Shown here: positions 9,476-21,800 of the stretch, in pieces
Layout: each line of letters starts with the position of its first letter
How positions within the stretch are numbered: the first letter of the stretch is position 1
Source of the DNA: Petrosia ficiformis
Lineage: Eukaryota > Porifera > Demospongiae > Haplosclerida > Petrosiidae
Direction of reading: 5' to 3'
Assembly (NCBI GenBank): GCA_947044365.1
Contig: OX345636.1
Span: forward strand, 26,835,466 to 26,899,465
Length of the DNA: 64,000 bases
The notes under the pieces: model-generated
The model's input: the letters and a program-made list of their open reading frames with translations, nothing else
What the model was told of the DNA's origin: nothing
Database searches by the model: none
Position numbers and translations under genes: made by a program

Positions 9476-9704
9476 CACACACGCATCTGAATCCAGCTGT
9501 AAAGTTTGTGACGTTGAATCCACAACATGTCACTATGTATGGGTCCACTTCAGAGGAATTGGTCTTACCGGTCAACCTTGAAAGAAGTTCTGATGGAACA
9601 TGCATAGCAGTTGTGGTATTAGACTATTGACCTACCAATAGAGAGACACACGGCTGAATTTGTCTGACCCTTGTAAGTAGTAGAAATGTCTTTGAGATGC
9701 TCTT

Positions 9705-9850
9705 CTTCAACCTGGCTCCAATACATCAAATGATAGAGAACTGATCATAAGGTCTTGCGTTCAAACCCCAGCTGGTCCAGATATTTTCCGGACATGTATC
9801 TCTCTCTCTGTATTCTCTCATCATAATAGCTAGTCATTTAAAAATACCTT
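9705..9850 (+). repeat. tRNA-derived SINE copy 3
   Basis: Third copy: CCTGGCTCCAATA head, GCGTTCAAACCCCAGCTGG box, CATGTATCTCTCTC tail. Copies 2 and 3 are preceded by a shared block (AGTTGTGGTATTAGACTA, near 9233 and 9609), so the repeating unit is about 370 bp, not only the SINE. Confidence 0.6.
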
Positions 9851-11400
9851 AATTATGTATCTATTTTACCATAGCAACAATGAGGTTATTACTGAACACC
9901 GCAATGATTAGTAATCAACTGTGCTGATGTTGCCATAGTAACAAGGTAATAAAAAAACAACTACTAAAACAAATTCAAAAATACACAATATCACATCATA
10001 TTACTATTATGGTTTCTTGATATCATTCATATTGGACAAGAATGGAGCTGTCTAGCCTCATCAAAGTGCTTTTTATCAAACACTGACTTCTTTATTCTTT
10101 CACATTCAAATCTATAGGATGGCATAATCTTGACAATTCTACATCTATTTATCTATCTATAATACATATGTATGTATATACCTGTATCTAACTGCATACC
10201 TACATGTATGAACATGTAACAGTTCGATACTAAAATCCAACATAACTATCTATCTATCTATTTATAAATCTATCTATCTATCTATTTATAAATCTATCTA
10301 TCCATCCATCTCATATCAATAATTTCAATGAATTTGGATGTTTCTAGTAGCATAGCACCCCATGGCATCATCCATTTTATAACTAGAAAGATCTCAGATC
10401 TGATAAATCATATATAATTACAATATACCATAATTATACAATTTTGGTATACTAAGCTCTGTTTTACTTTTGAAACGTTTTATAAAAGACATGCACCTAT
10501 TTTTTTCTAAATTTAATTGTAGTGTATACAAACATATCAAGGAAGGCTAGGCTTGACAAGAAATGCGTGCTAGGCAATGATTAGTACTTATCAGTGCTTC
10601 TTCTAAATTGTCTAACCAGTACTTCTTTTGTGTGTGCTTTTATAAGAGCAGGTGCTTGGTGTCGCTCACTAAGCTCAGGCCTTGCATATGTGACCAACTT
10701 AAGTTTACGGCAGCTCAATACTTCTCTTCTTTATTTGTGAGTTGCATTATGTTATGTACTTTATAAATATACTATTTTTATTATTATTATATGGATACTT
10801 GATGAGTGGGGAGAGTTGTCTAGCCATCAAAGATGTTTAACTCACCATTCCTGGTTCTCAAGACTGGGCATTCAGTTTTCCAGTTTTCCTTATTATTCTA
10901 AGCCATTGTGGCTGCTCAGTTTCTAAGCTGCTTATTTTCTAAGCTGCTAATTTTCTAAGCCGTTATGGCTGCTTATTTTCTAAGCCATGCTGGCCGATGA
11001 TAATTTTTTCTAAGTCATTGTGGACGATTATTTTTCTAAGTTGCTCTACTGTTTAATGAAGCCATTGTGGCTTCTTGTTTGTTTGTTGTGTGTGTTTGTC
11101 TATGCCTATTGCGAGCATGCTAGGCAGAAGTATTTTCATGCATGCATGTATGCTTCTATTTCTTTAATATAATCATACTTGAGTGTTTCGATCATTAGTG
11201 ATTATTAACCATGCAAAATTGAAATATAATTATGTTAACAATAAAAATTAATTTTAAGAACCCACTCAATTTTATACCATTTAATAGAAATTCAGGTTTC
11301 CCTACTGAGGAATTATATAGTGTGTAATGTGCAAAACCATAGACATTGATAGATTAATTTTCATTATCGTAGATTCACTCTTCATTCAATCATAATAATT
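9851..11400. other. Non-coding stretch with simple repeats
   Basis: No gene. 10240-10315 is a TCTA/TTTA tetranucleotide tract. 10895-11075 is a degenerate tandem repeat built on TTTCTAAGCCATTGTGGCTGC, at least six units; the same phrase recurs at 31030. The remainder is AT-rich and featureless. Confidence 0.5.
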
Positions 11401-11599
11401 ATAATTATATCCAACAATAAAACAATTTGTATTACGAGGAAATGATAATACTGTGTACTAAAATACAGTTTTGTTAATTTAAAGTTTCTCTTCTTTCAGA
11501 ATATCTGCTGCTTTCTTGTCTTTCACTGTCACTTGGTAGTTGTAGTAGTTCTTTATCCATGAATAACAATAAACTTGAAATGATTTACAGTTTCAAACT

Positions 11600-11794
11600 T
11601 TAAAGTCTTCTTAGCCTCTTTTTACTTTTCTTTGTACCAATAATATTCTCGGGTTCTCTTTCTCTCTTCAATCCACTCATTGTTGTCTCTTTATTGAATA
11701 AATAGCCATCTACAATATTGGAGCATTTATTGTTGAAGGTAATAACATCTATTAATTGCTCTAAATCTTTCTTTTCAGAGGTTACGTTTGACAT
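11600..11794 (-). CDS. Small recurring ORF, copy A, unknown family
   Basis: 64 codons, beginning MSNVTSEKKDLEQLIDV and ending in a basic tail GTKKSKKRLRRL before TAA. The same ending, with PENIVGTKKSKKRLRRL, is encoded at 19025-19234, and degraded versions lie at 12805-13000 and 14110-14300. The Lys/Arg-rich tail could be a nuclear-localisation signal or the C-terminal end of a larger spliced protein. No known domain recognised. It may be the last exon of a decayed repeat gene. Confidence 0.35.
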   Translation of the reverse strand: MSNVTSEKKDLEQLIDVITFNNKCSNIVDGYLFNKETTMSGLKREREPENIIGTKKSKKRLRRL

Positions 11795-12804
11795 TCTATT
11801 CTGCTTACTGTGATCCTATTTTTCTTGAAAGAGAAGCTATGAAATAATGAATAGGTTTCGGTGTGAGGAAACATTTTATTGATGTAACACGAGCATGCAT
11901 GCAAGCGTGCACACAGACACACACGCATGCATGCGTAAATTGCAAGCCTGACCATTCATGTGTGCATGCATTACTCTTTTTTAATATAATCATACTTGAG
12001 TTTTGATTAGTAGTGATACTATAATAATAATAAAATAATAATAATGTTTAATGATAGGATAACAATCATGATGATAATAATGGTAATCAGGGTTCTATCT
12101 AGGTAATTATTATTATTTGTGTTTTTTTGGGAGTGATGAGGGGGTTGGTGGAGGGGAAGCCAGAAGGTTTAGCATTGTGTCACATTATAACAATATGGTG
12201 CCACGAGTGTGATTGAACATAGTTTAATTACCATTGTTTGGAAATTTAATTTAAGTATGAAAATATTTATATTCTGAATGTGGGCAAAAGTCTCCACACT
12301 GTGTCACTTTTTTATCATTAATTATTATTTTTGCGCATTTTGGGAGGAGGAAGGTGAAGATAAAACATTGGTGATATGGCATATGGCAACAATAGTTATA
12401 GGTATATATTGTATACTTGTAATATATTTACTGATAGTACTGGTTTAGATATTATATTGCAGTTATTGATGATAATGATAATGACATGTAACAGGAATAT
12501 ATAAATGTTTGATTACAGGTATCAAAATGCTGAAGGTGTATTATAGTTTAGATGCAAACCTGTTCCAATTAAAAAATGGTATGAATGCAATTCTGTATTG
12601 ATTTTAATGTATTAATATGTTCACAAAAGATTCAACATTCATTTTTTTAAAATATAGTCTCTTAATCTACCGTACAAATTGCAATACAATACTGTGTTCC
12701 TCAATTTCTGTAGTTGCTCTTTTATACCAGAATATCTGTGTTTGTTTATCTTTTACCAACTACATCACTCAGCAAATGTTCTTTATTCTTGAACACTAAA
12801 TAAT

Positions 12805-13000
12805 TAGCCTCTTTTTACTTTTCATTTTACCACGAATATTCTCAGGATCCCTCTTTCACTTCAATCCACTCCTTTTTGTTTCTTCTTTGAATAAGTAGTC
12901 ATCTACAATACTGGAGACTTTACTGTTGAACATAAACAAAAGGTCAATATCTGTTAACTGCTCTATGTCCTTCTTTTTCAGTAGTTATGTTGCCATCTTA
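12805..13000 (-). pseudogene. Small recurring ORF, degraded copy B
   Basis: The same block as 11600-11794 (AGCCTCTTTTTACTTTTC, CTTCAATCCACTCC, CATCTACAATACTGGAG) with indels and no continuous frame. Confidence 0.4.
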
Positions 13001-14104
13001 TTCTGTTGATTACTGTGATCTTGTTTTTCTTGAAAGAGATGCTATGAAATATCGAATAGATTTTAGTGTGACGAATCAAATACCACCTATATACAAGCAT
13101 GCATGCATTCACTGTGATGTAACATAAGTGCGCCTACACATGTAAATTCTACATATGTACATGCACATATGAATGCACTGCCATAAACTGTAATTGCATA
13201 TCAATCCTTTTTTGCTCTTTTTCTTAAATAATTATTATAACGTGTGTTTAGAACTTGCAAGTAATTATAGAGTTGTATTCTTAATTGATGACAGTAAATT
13301 CTGTATGTATGAATGCGCGTATGAATGCATTGTCATACACTATTTTTCACACTTTAAAAAATATATAATTATTATAATAAAGTATTATGTTTAGAACTTG
13401 TGTTTATGTATAAGGTTATACTCTTAATTCATGACAGTTTGGGATGTTCATTGTGATCTTTTGTGTTTCATGTGATCCTCATTGATCTTGTATGTATATA
13501 GATTGGTGGAATGAGATTAGTGTACAATTAGATATTAAGCTACATAATTATTTCTTTTCTTAACAAGAGTTTTTTGAAATTGTAGCATTAAAAAGTGATA
13601 ATTGATGACTGCACTTGCATGGTAAAGAAGTTCAACCGTCAATTATTGAGTATGATTTCTATTATAATCATAATTATACTATAATTAAGTATGTCTCAGA
13701 TAATACAAGATACAGCATAACAGAACCAGGTGGTATAATAATAACAATATTAATAATAATAACAATAATAATAATTATTATTAGTTAATGATTATAATAA
13801 TGATGACAATTACATTTCATAATCATTATAATCAAATAATTAAATTTCAGTTTGTTCAATTAAATTTCAGTTTGTTCAATTTCTAACAAGTAAAGTTAAT
13901 GGTAATAATTATAACTAACAAAAAAATGATTTGTATTCATGATTAAATGGCAATGCTAAAAATCAATTTTAAGGTTCTCTTCTGTCAGAATATCTGAATG
14001 CTGCTTCCTTGTCTTTCGTCAACTATGCCATTCAGCGGCAGCAGTAGTTCTTTATCCATGAACAAGCTTTAAAATGAAATGATTTGCAATTTCAAAACTT
14101 TATA

Positions 14105-14300
14105 GTCTTTTTAGCCTCTTTTTACTTTTCTTTGTACCGGCAATATTCTCAGGCTCCCTCTTTCTCTTCAATCCACCATTTACCGTTTCTCTATTGAATA
14201 AGTAGTCATCTACAATACTGGAGACTGTTGAACATAAACAAAAGGTCAATATCTGTTAACTGCTCTAAGTTTTTCATTTCAGTTGTTATGCTTGACATTA
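14105..14300 (-). pseudogene. Small recurring ORF, degraded copy C
   Basis: Homologous to copies A and D (AGCCTCTTTTTACTTTTC, TTCAATCCACC, GTCATCTACAATACTGG) with a deletion that breaks the frame. Confidence 0.4.
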
Positions 14301-15556
14301 TATTCTGTTGATTACTGTGATCTTGTTTTTCTTCAAAGAGATGATATGAAATAATGAATATGTTTCAGAATGAGGAAATATTTTATAAAATAAGATGCAA
14401 GCTATAAGCATGCATGCATGCGTACACATGTAACATGAGTATGTATGTAAGCACAAATCTACGCACACTACAAGCATGTGCAAAAATTGTGCATGCATGC
14501 ATGCAAGGTGTCATGCATGTGTGCAGGCACATATACTTGCAGTTACAGTGTACACTTCCATAACTTCCTCAATTTTATCTTTTGTATAAATAATAGTTAG
14601 GTGTTTTTACTAAATGTTCATGCATGTGTGCATGTTCATGATTCACATTCTAGAATAATACTGGGTGTTCTTTGATGATGTTGTTGTTAACCAAATTATA
14701 TGACAACCATGCCTGAGCACTGTGATGTCTTGAATTATTACACCAATGTCCATAAAGTTACTTTGTCTTTCACTATCACTCACTCTGCAGCTGTAGTAGT
14801 TCTTTATTCATGAACTAGATTGACATTTTATTCAGTTGCTTGATGATATTTTGTTTCGCCAAGCTGCACCGAGATAATGAATTCAGTGTGAGAAAACAAT
14901 AAGATGCACATGTATGCATGCACACACAGCAGTAAACATGTATAATTGGTGCATGCATCGATTTCTTTTTTTAATATAAATATTATAATTATTATACCTA
15001 ACTGTTTTGATTACAACTTTCTTACAAGTTAAGATATTTCCTTCCTCAACAAATTGAAATTAAAATTTTATAAAATTGATAATTCGTGACTGCATTCACA
15101 TGGTAACCTTTCATCTAATAATTATGAGTACAATTTCTTTATTATTATGATTATGATTATGATTATATTTAGTGATAATAGTAATAGCAATTGTGATCAT
15201 AATAATCAGCTGGGTTCTATTTAGAGTTTTCTTAGAGGGGCGAGCAAGAACTTTCAAAGTTGTGTCACATTAAACCAAAATCAAATAGTGACATCATGTA
15301 AGTGGGTTGAATTTAAGTGTTATAAAGTTAATTCTGATGCAGTCTGAGAGATGGAATCATTTGAAAATAGGTTTCAAGTGAATGTGACATAAAATATTTT
15401 GAAACAAAATGCTTAACTGGACATAGAGGTTTTGCATTGGATCAATAATAATCATCTGTACTGGAGCAAAATTCATGACCATTCTTAAAGGGGTAGAGGT
15501 GCTTGTTACAATTCCTACAGTGTATGAAAAAGTTCTTGTCATGCATGGATAGATAT

Positions 15557-15865
15557 TTATCTTGAAGTGAGAAGATCTTCTATATCTAACAATTGCTGTT
15601 CATCTTCAATGTGTTTAAATATATATATATATATAGTTGTCATTTTACCACTGTGGTTAGTGTAGTATCTATTAAAGCCGGCTTGAGTACAGAAATTGTT
15701 TACAATTAATTGCTCATCTGCACTATTCTTTGATTTTGCACCATGAATTGCATATACCATATTTGCAAGGTTTTCTTTGATATGTATTTGGTTATGAAAC
15801 GCCTGTAGTACATCAGCTATTGTTACTTCAGTATCAAATCTCTCCTTTGCACTGTTTGTAGCCAT
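15557..15865 (-). CDS. Unrecognised 102-codon ORF
   Basis: Starts MATNSAKERFDTEVTIADV; mixed composition unlike the simple repeats around it, with a helical look and a Tyr/Ile run from an AT tract near the end. No family recognised. It may be a remnant exon. There is no clear splice partner nearby. Confidence 0.25.
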   Translation of the reverse strand: MATNSAKERFDTEVTIADVLQAFHNQIHIKENLANMVYAIHGAKSKNSADEQLIVNNFCTQAGFNRYYTNHSGKMTTIYIYIFKHIEDEQQLLDIEDLLTSR

Positions 15866-16337
15866 ACTGCAGCTACTGGTTTGAACACATTGTTAATTGG
15901 ATATTTAAATTTCACTTCAGTGTTAAAGCTCTGATTGTGTGCAAAAGTCTCCACACATTATTATTTATTAATAAATGATGAAAGTGTAGAAGGAATAGCT
16001 GCTATATATCAATTATAATAATGCATGGTAATGACAGTTAAAGTTGTATATATATATTTATGACTAAACCGCATAATCTGCAGGGAAAGCATAACACCTA
16101 CATCTGCAATGTCAGTAGTTTTTCTACAGCTGTTTTGTGACAAGAACTTTTCTCTTGCTGCCAAAAACCAATCATTTCATCCTTCCAATTGCAAATCCCT
16201 CTAGTCAGCTATAAAAGCACAAAAATACATAAGCCATAACAACTTTACTGCATAGACATTGATTCATTGTGCAGTGCATGCACTATGTATTATTTTTCAG
16301 GCAGCACTCCCAGCTTCAATCTCTATTTTCTTCTCAC

Positions 16338-16616
16338 TCACAGCTTTACAGCAAAGGTAACACAGCATCCACCCTGTAAAATTAAATTTGATTCACATAA
16401 TTTAGTTTGGTATGACCATGACTGAAACCAAGTAGACTGACAAGATCTCTGAAAACTTTTCATCTTCTCAAAGTTTCTTTTTGGAAAAGAAAACGCCTTT
16501 TGGCTGGTGTAGAGAGCTTCAGAAAAACCATGATCACTGATAAAGAGTGAACTTGGAGAAGAGATTTTACTTGCTGAAGGCATAGTGATGAACAAACAGC
16601 TGAAACACATGGACAT
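16338..16616 (-). CDS. Unrecognised 92-codon ORF, doubtful
   Basis: A Ser/Phe/Cys-rich frame with no recognised motif or homologous copy in the window. Listed only because the surrounding kilobase has no other coding signal. Confidence 0.12.
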   Translation of the reverse strand: MSMCFSCLFITMPSASKISSPSSLFISDHGFSEALYTSQKAFSFPKRNFEKMKSFQRSCQSTWFQSWSYQTKLCESNLILQGGCCVTFAVKL

Positions 16617-18242
16617 TAATAATTACTAAACATCATTCACATTCACATTATCCTCAGAAAAATGTTCATAACTTTAGTTTAGAAAGACCAAAAATCATTT
16701 CATCTGCACCATTTTCATATAATTATCCTTCCCATTCTTTTTTGTGTATGTCAAAATTCAATCTTTGCTTCATTATTGAGTTGCAGTATAATCCTTATGA
16801 CATTAAACTATACACTATATTACATATAAAGTTATCATATTCAAATTTTGAGGACACCACAAAGGTGAACAGACTTTAGCCTAATACCACCTTTGGTAGT
16901 TTAAGCTAGGCAAGCGTAGTGCCTTCTAAGCATAAATCTATAACGATTTATATAAGTGCAGTACGTACGAACGTTCATTGAAGTACCATCTAGAATAATA
17001 TTTATAACACAGTAATTTATTAAATTTATACAATATACTACAAATGAATGGATTGTTACTATCAATTAACAATTTAATGTTAAAAAAAATTCAGAGTGAA
17101 TAATTGTGAATGTTAAAGTAACTGAGATCATGCTTTTCTTGAAAGAGATGCTATGAAATAATGAATACATATGAGAGTGAGGAAACATTAATTTTTATAG
17201 ATGTAACATGAGCATGCATACAAGTGCACACACATATGCACCAACAAACATGTGCACATGCATGAATAAATTGCCATTCATGTGTGCATGAATGCATGCA
17301 TGCATTACAATGGTGGAGGGGAAGAAGGAAAGATTAGCATTGTGTCGCATTATAACAATATGGTGCCATGAGTCTGATTGACTAATTACCACTATTTATA
17401 AATATCATTTACAAATGAAAATAATTAAAAATAGTAGGAATGTGATAATGTATCAATTTGAATCTCCATATAATAATTATTATGCAATTATATGGTTGCT
17501 TTTTTTATACCGGAATATATGTGTGTGTTTATCTTTCACCAACTATATATCACTCAGCAACTGGTCCTTATCCTTGAATGAATTGCAAGTCTTCCCATGT
17601 GTACTTGCATGCATGCACTTACTAACAATTTCATAATCATGTTTTGAGTCTTTAAATCAGTAATGATAAAAATAATAATGTTTAATGATGAGAATAAGAA
17701 TTATGATGATGATAATGGTAATTATGGGGATTATTTTGTTTTCTGAGGGAGAAGCAGGAAGATTTAAGATTGTGTGATATTAAACGATATGGTGCTATGA
17801 GTCTGATTAAACATAGTTTAATTACCACTGTTATTGTTTAATGACAGACTCGGCTGTTCATTGTGATCTTCTGTGTTTCATGTGATCCTCATTGATCTTG
17901 TGTGTGGGTGGAATGAAACTAGTGTACAATTAGATGTTATGCTACATATTTCTTTTCTTGACAAGAGTTTTTGTAGCATTGATAATCGATGAATGTGCTT
18001 TGTATAGACATTCAACTGTCAACTACTGGGTACAATTTCTATTATAAATATAACTATTCTATAATAATAATAACATAACAATAAGAATGTCTCAGATAAC
18101 ACAAAATACATTATAACAGAATCAGGTGATATAATATTAAAAATAATAACAATAATCATAATATTAGTTATTATGATTATAATTATAATAATGATGATTA
18201 TATTCATTTATGCTAGTAACAATCATAATCTATATACATATA

Positions 18243-18312
18243 TGCTTCACTCATACACACCATCAAACACTTACCATAGAACCATAAATAGAAAATGATT
18301 ACCAATATAATT

Positions 18313-18355
<43 letters not shown>

Positions 18356-18445
18356 TACATATATATATATATTGGTAATCATTTTCTATCTATGGTTTTT
18401 GTTTTCTGGGGAGAAAGTGTTTGATGGTGTGTATGAGTGAAGCAT
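18243..18445. repeat. Foldback element with AT core
   Basis: Left arm 18243-18305 (GCTTCACTCATACACACC ... AATGATTACCAATAT) is the reverse complement of 18371-18445, allowing a short insert in the right arm. The core is an AT dinucleotide run. This forms a long hairpin, typical of a foldback MITE. Confidence 0.75.
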
Positions 18446-19024
18446 TTATAATATTATGTAAAAACTCAGGGTGATATCATCAATTTCTAGGTTTTAATTT
18501 CTACAGTTATGTAATTGCATATTTCCTAAATTTCTTCTTTAATATAAATATTACACTTAATTTCATGCATGTGTGCATGTTCAGGATTAACATTTTGGAA
18601 TAATTTTGTGTGTTCATTACGATCCTTAGTGATTTTGTGTGTTGGTGGAATGAACTAGTGTACAATTATTGCATATTAATTCAGCTATTTGTGCCTTATG
18701 TAATTGACTATGCTTGCTTGCATGGAAATGAGTAAGTATAATTTCTTAATTCTTTATTATTAAGTTGTAATGATGTCATGTAAGGATATCTGTGATAATA
18801 CATTATAACCAGTAGTGATATAATAATTAACAATAATAATAATGTGATATATAATATTATAATAATGATGATTTTGTTGTTAACATAAATATATTGCAAG
18901 CATGCATGAGCACTGTGATGTCCATAAAGTTACTTTTTTGTCTTCCCCAACTATCACTTGGCTGCTGTAGTAGTTCTTTATCCATGAACAAGCTTAACCT
19001 TGAAATGATTTGCAGTTTCCAACT

Positions 19025-19234
19025 TTATAATCTTCTTAGCCTCTTTTTACTTTTTTTTGTCCCGACAATATTCTCAGGAACTCTGTTTCTCTTCAATCCA
19101 CTCTTTGTTATTTCTTTATTGAATATGCAGTCATCTACAATACTGGATGCCTTATATGTTGTTGAAGGCAAAGAAAAAGTATCAATATCTGTTGACTGTT
19201 CTATGTCTTTATTTTCGGTAGTTATGTTTGACAT
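19025..19234 (-). CDS. Small recurring ORF, copy D, best preserved
   Basis: 69 codons, MSNITTENKDIEQSTDIDTF at the start and a basic end KKSKKRLRRL. It aligns with copy A along most of its length (SNxTxExKDxEQ, SSIVDD, SGLKR, PEN, GTKKSKKRLRRL). Conservation of frame in two diverged copies suggests it was protein-coding. Function unknown. Confidence 0.4.
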   Translation of the reverse strand: MSNITTENKDIEQSTDIDTFSLPSTTYKASSIVDDCIFNKEITKSGLKRNRVPENIVGTKKSKKRLRRL

Positions 19235-19299
19235 CTTATTCTGTTTACTGAGATCTTGTTTTTATGGCCCGTAGGGCCATCCCTATAATTGCTTTCCAC

Positions 19300-19307
19300 G
19301 GGGTTTA

Positions 19308-19342
<35 letters not shown>

Positions 19343-19345
19343 TGT
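19300..19345. repeat. TA dinucleotide microsatellite
   Basis: A run of about 15 TA units following GGGGTTTAATG. Confidence 0.85.
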
Positions 19346-19435
19346 GTCACTTGCGCGACTATGCGTTGTATACGTAGTTAAGGAAGTTGCGTCATTCCCG
19401 GGGGCTCGGTCAATTAATGGGCGTGGCGCGTAAAA

Positions 19436-19720
19436 GAACGCGCGATCAAGCTCTACACACCAGCAGAAAGAAAGCTGTTGAGCTTACGTAGAAACTGGAA
19501 CTAATAGCTAGCTATTCTGCCTGAAATATATTCCTAAAGTTCTACAAGGTCCTTTGAAAGGTCAGGAGAGTAGATATTATTTTAACTATAATAAGCTGTT
19601 GTCTTTCATGCTTGATAAAGTCAGCCATGATTACTGAATTCTGCACACCACAAAGCAGTCATATCTTCACTTAAATTTGTAAAGCAATCATAGGGATGTT
19701 TTTTTCTCTATATACACTTG
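19436..19720 (+). repeat. Dispersed repeat, copy 1 (CCAGCAGAAAGAAAG block)
   Basis: The block ACACCAGCAGAAAGAAAGCTG, CTTACGTAGAAACT, CTAATAGCTAGCTATTCT, CTACAAGGTCCTTT recurs at 20725-21000, and a weaker copy lies at 38575-38725. No coding signal, unassigned. Confidence 0.55.
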
Positions 19721-20227
19721 TTCTTGAATGAAATACTATGAAATAATGAATACATTTCAGGGTGAAAAAAAATTTTATAGATGTATCATGAGCATGCATA
19801 CAAACGCACACACACGCACGCAATTATAGCAAGCTACAAGCGTGCATGCATGCATATACATGTGGCATGCAAGCACACACACCAACAAACATGTGCAAAG
19901 TGATGCATGCATGTAAGGAGCCATGCATGTGTCCAGAAGTATTAACTTCGTCTATTGATCATAGTACAATTTTTTTTAAATTTCTTATTTTATTAAATTA
20001 TAATTGTAAGGATGTCTTTGATAGTACATTATAACATAAGTGTGGTGATATAATAATAATGATATTAATAATAACAGTAATAAAGTCATATACAATATTA
20101 TAATAATGATAATTTTGTTGTTAACATATATATATATCGCAATCATGCATGAGCATTCATTACTTCATTTAGTACATCTTTTTAAAAAATAATAAATAAT
20201 ATCTCATTATATAAGTAACACAATTAG

Positions 20228-20400
20228 ATGTCTGACATAAAGAAAGATTTCAAGGACTCAAGTATTGACCATTCTTTTAACTTCAACAGTGAGGTATCCA
20301 GTATTGCAGATGACTACTTATTCATTCAATAAGGAAATATCAAAGAATTGATTGAAGAGGAATAGAATATTGTTGGAACAAAACGTTAAAAAGTGACTTT
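20228..20400 (+). pseudogene. Small recurring ORF, + strand relative E
   Basis: The + strand reads MSDIKKDFKDSSIDHSF, then SSIADDYLF, a stop, and finally NIVGTK, matching copies A and D in order but with stops. It shows the family is dispersed in both orientations. Confidence 0.4.
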
Positions 20401-20724
20401 TAAGTTACATTATCCTAACTATGTGATGGCATTAACAATAGCCACACATAAAACTGTGTAGATAATGCTAAAATTTTATTGGGAGTATAGTAGGTAATAT
20501 CTCAAAATTAATGTATAATTATTATAATAATATATTATAAAAATTAAAAAAATAGTCAGGACACAATAAAGGTGAATGTGTGCAGATCCTACACTATGCA
20601 TGGTTAGAAATAATTATGTTAACAACATAAATTAATTTCTACTCAATTTTATACCACTGCTTTTCTTCAGCAATGTAATTACATTTGCAGGAATTGCACT
20701 TTTTTATGGTTTTTATGCACTTTT

Positions 20725-21000
20725 TATGGTTTTTACGTAAAAGAACATGCTCAATCTCTACAAACCAGCAGGAAGAAAGCTGTGTAGCTTACGTAGAAAC
20801 TACAACTAATAGGTAGCTATTCTACCTTAAATATGCTCCTAAAGTACTACAAGGTTCTTTAAAGGTAAGTAGAGTAGATAATCAAAATAATAACTATAAT
20901 CAGCTGATGTGTTTCGGGCATGATAAAGTTAGCCATGATTACTGAACGATGGACACCACAAAGCAGTCATGCGGATACGTTTTTCTCTATATATCTTGTT
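20725..21000 (+). repeat. Dispersed repeat, copy 2
   Basis: Homologous to 19436-19720 (AAACCAGCAGGAAGAAAGCTG, CTTACGTAGAAACTACAACTA, CCTAAAGTACTACAAGG). Confidence 0.55.
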
Positions 21001-21800
21001 AAATTCATGTTCACTAACTAACAATCATTACATCTTTTCCATCCATAAAATTACATATTGCTTCCCTTTGCTCTCAGTGGTTTTAAGCTTCTAAATCCTA
21101 GTTTTATAGCAGCTTCTGTAGTATCCATTATGTACTGAAAGTGTTACCCTTAACTATGCAATTTGTGGTGGTTAATTAGCTCCTCCAACATTCCGGCCAC
21201 ACCTTCATTGGCACGCCTGTTAATTAAGGGCCTGCACGCAGAGGCTATCTCTTGCCTACAGAAGATTTTGGAAGTCCCTCCATTCCCCAAAATTTATGAT
21301 CCTTTTTGAAATCTTCCAGGAAAATATACGTAGTTTAAAAAGACAGTAACAGTTACAAAACAAACATAATAACGATAATAACGATATTCACAGTTTAATT
21401 AAATGTGGTCTAATTTTCACTTACGGCCAAATTCTTTAGTTGTGACAGAAAAGTCAACTCCTTTGCCCTCCCTGCCGTCCAATCTCAAAAAGGGGAGGAG
21501 TCTGGCCACGCGAGACTGCTGACTACTGTGACACGAAAGTACGTTAGCATGTACATGTAGATTCTTCCGGGTATCTCTGGTTACTGTTTGTACAGTAATA
21601 AGGCCTGAGTAGCAAGGAGCAGTGCGAGCAATTGGGCAATACTTGTTTTATGAATGCTACACTTCATGCCATGTTCTAACGTTTCACAGTTCATGAATTT
21701 GATCAATAAATACAAGTGCTGTAATTCCATAATTTACATTCATCTCCAAATGGCCATTCATTAGCTGGTATCAAGCAAACAGAGTGCACTGTGTGCTGTA
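21001..21800. other. Non-coding stretch with a TIR-like motif
   Basis: No gene found. TCTGGCCACGCGAGACTG at 21510-21527 resembles the right terminus of the helicase-bearing element at 59039-60813 (GGCTACGCGAGACTA), so a related MITE may lie here. Confidence 0.35.

Larger units (their letters stand above)
11400..20600. repeat. Decayed array of recurring blocks with a small-ORF family
   Basis: About 9 kb in which a few blocks recur: the small-ORF block (11600, 12805, 14110, 19025 on the - strand; a + strand relative near 20228); a block whose - strand reads MDKELLQLPSDSERQE (11520-11560 and relatives at 14030, 14790, 18950); TTCTTGAAAGAGATGCTATG (11822, 13030, 17140 and variants); GCATGCATG/CACACA tracts; and GAAGATTTAAGATTGTG-type blocks (12165, 15250, 17320, 17755). 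Spacing is irregular, so this is an old tandem or segmental array broken by decay, not a satellite. Confidence 0.55.
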
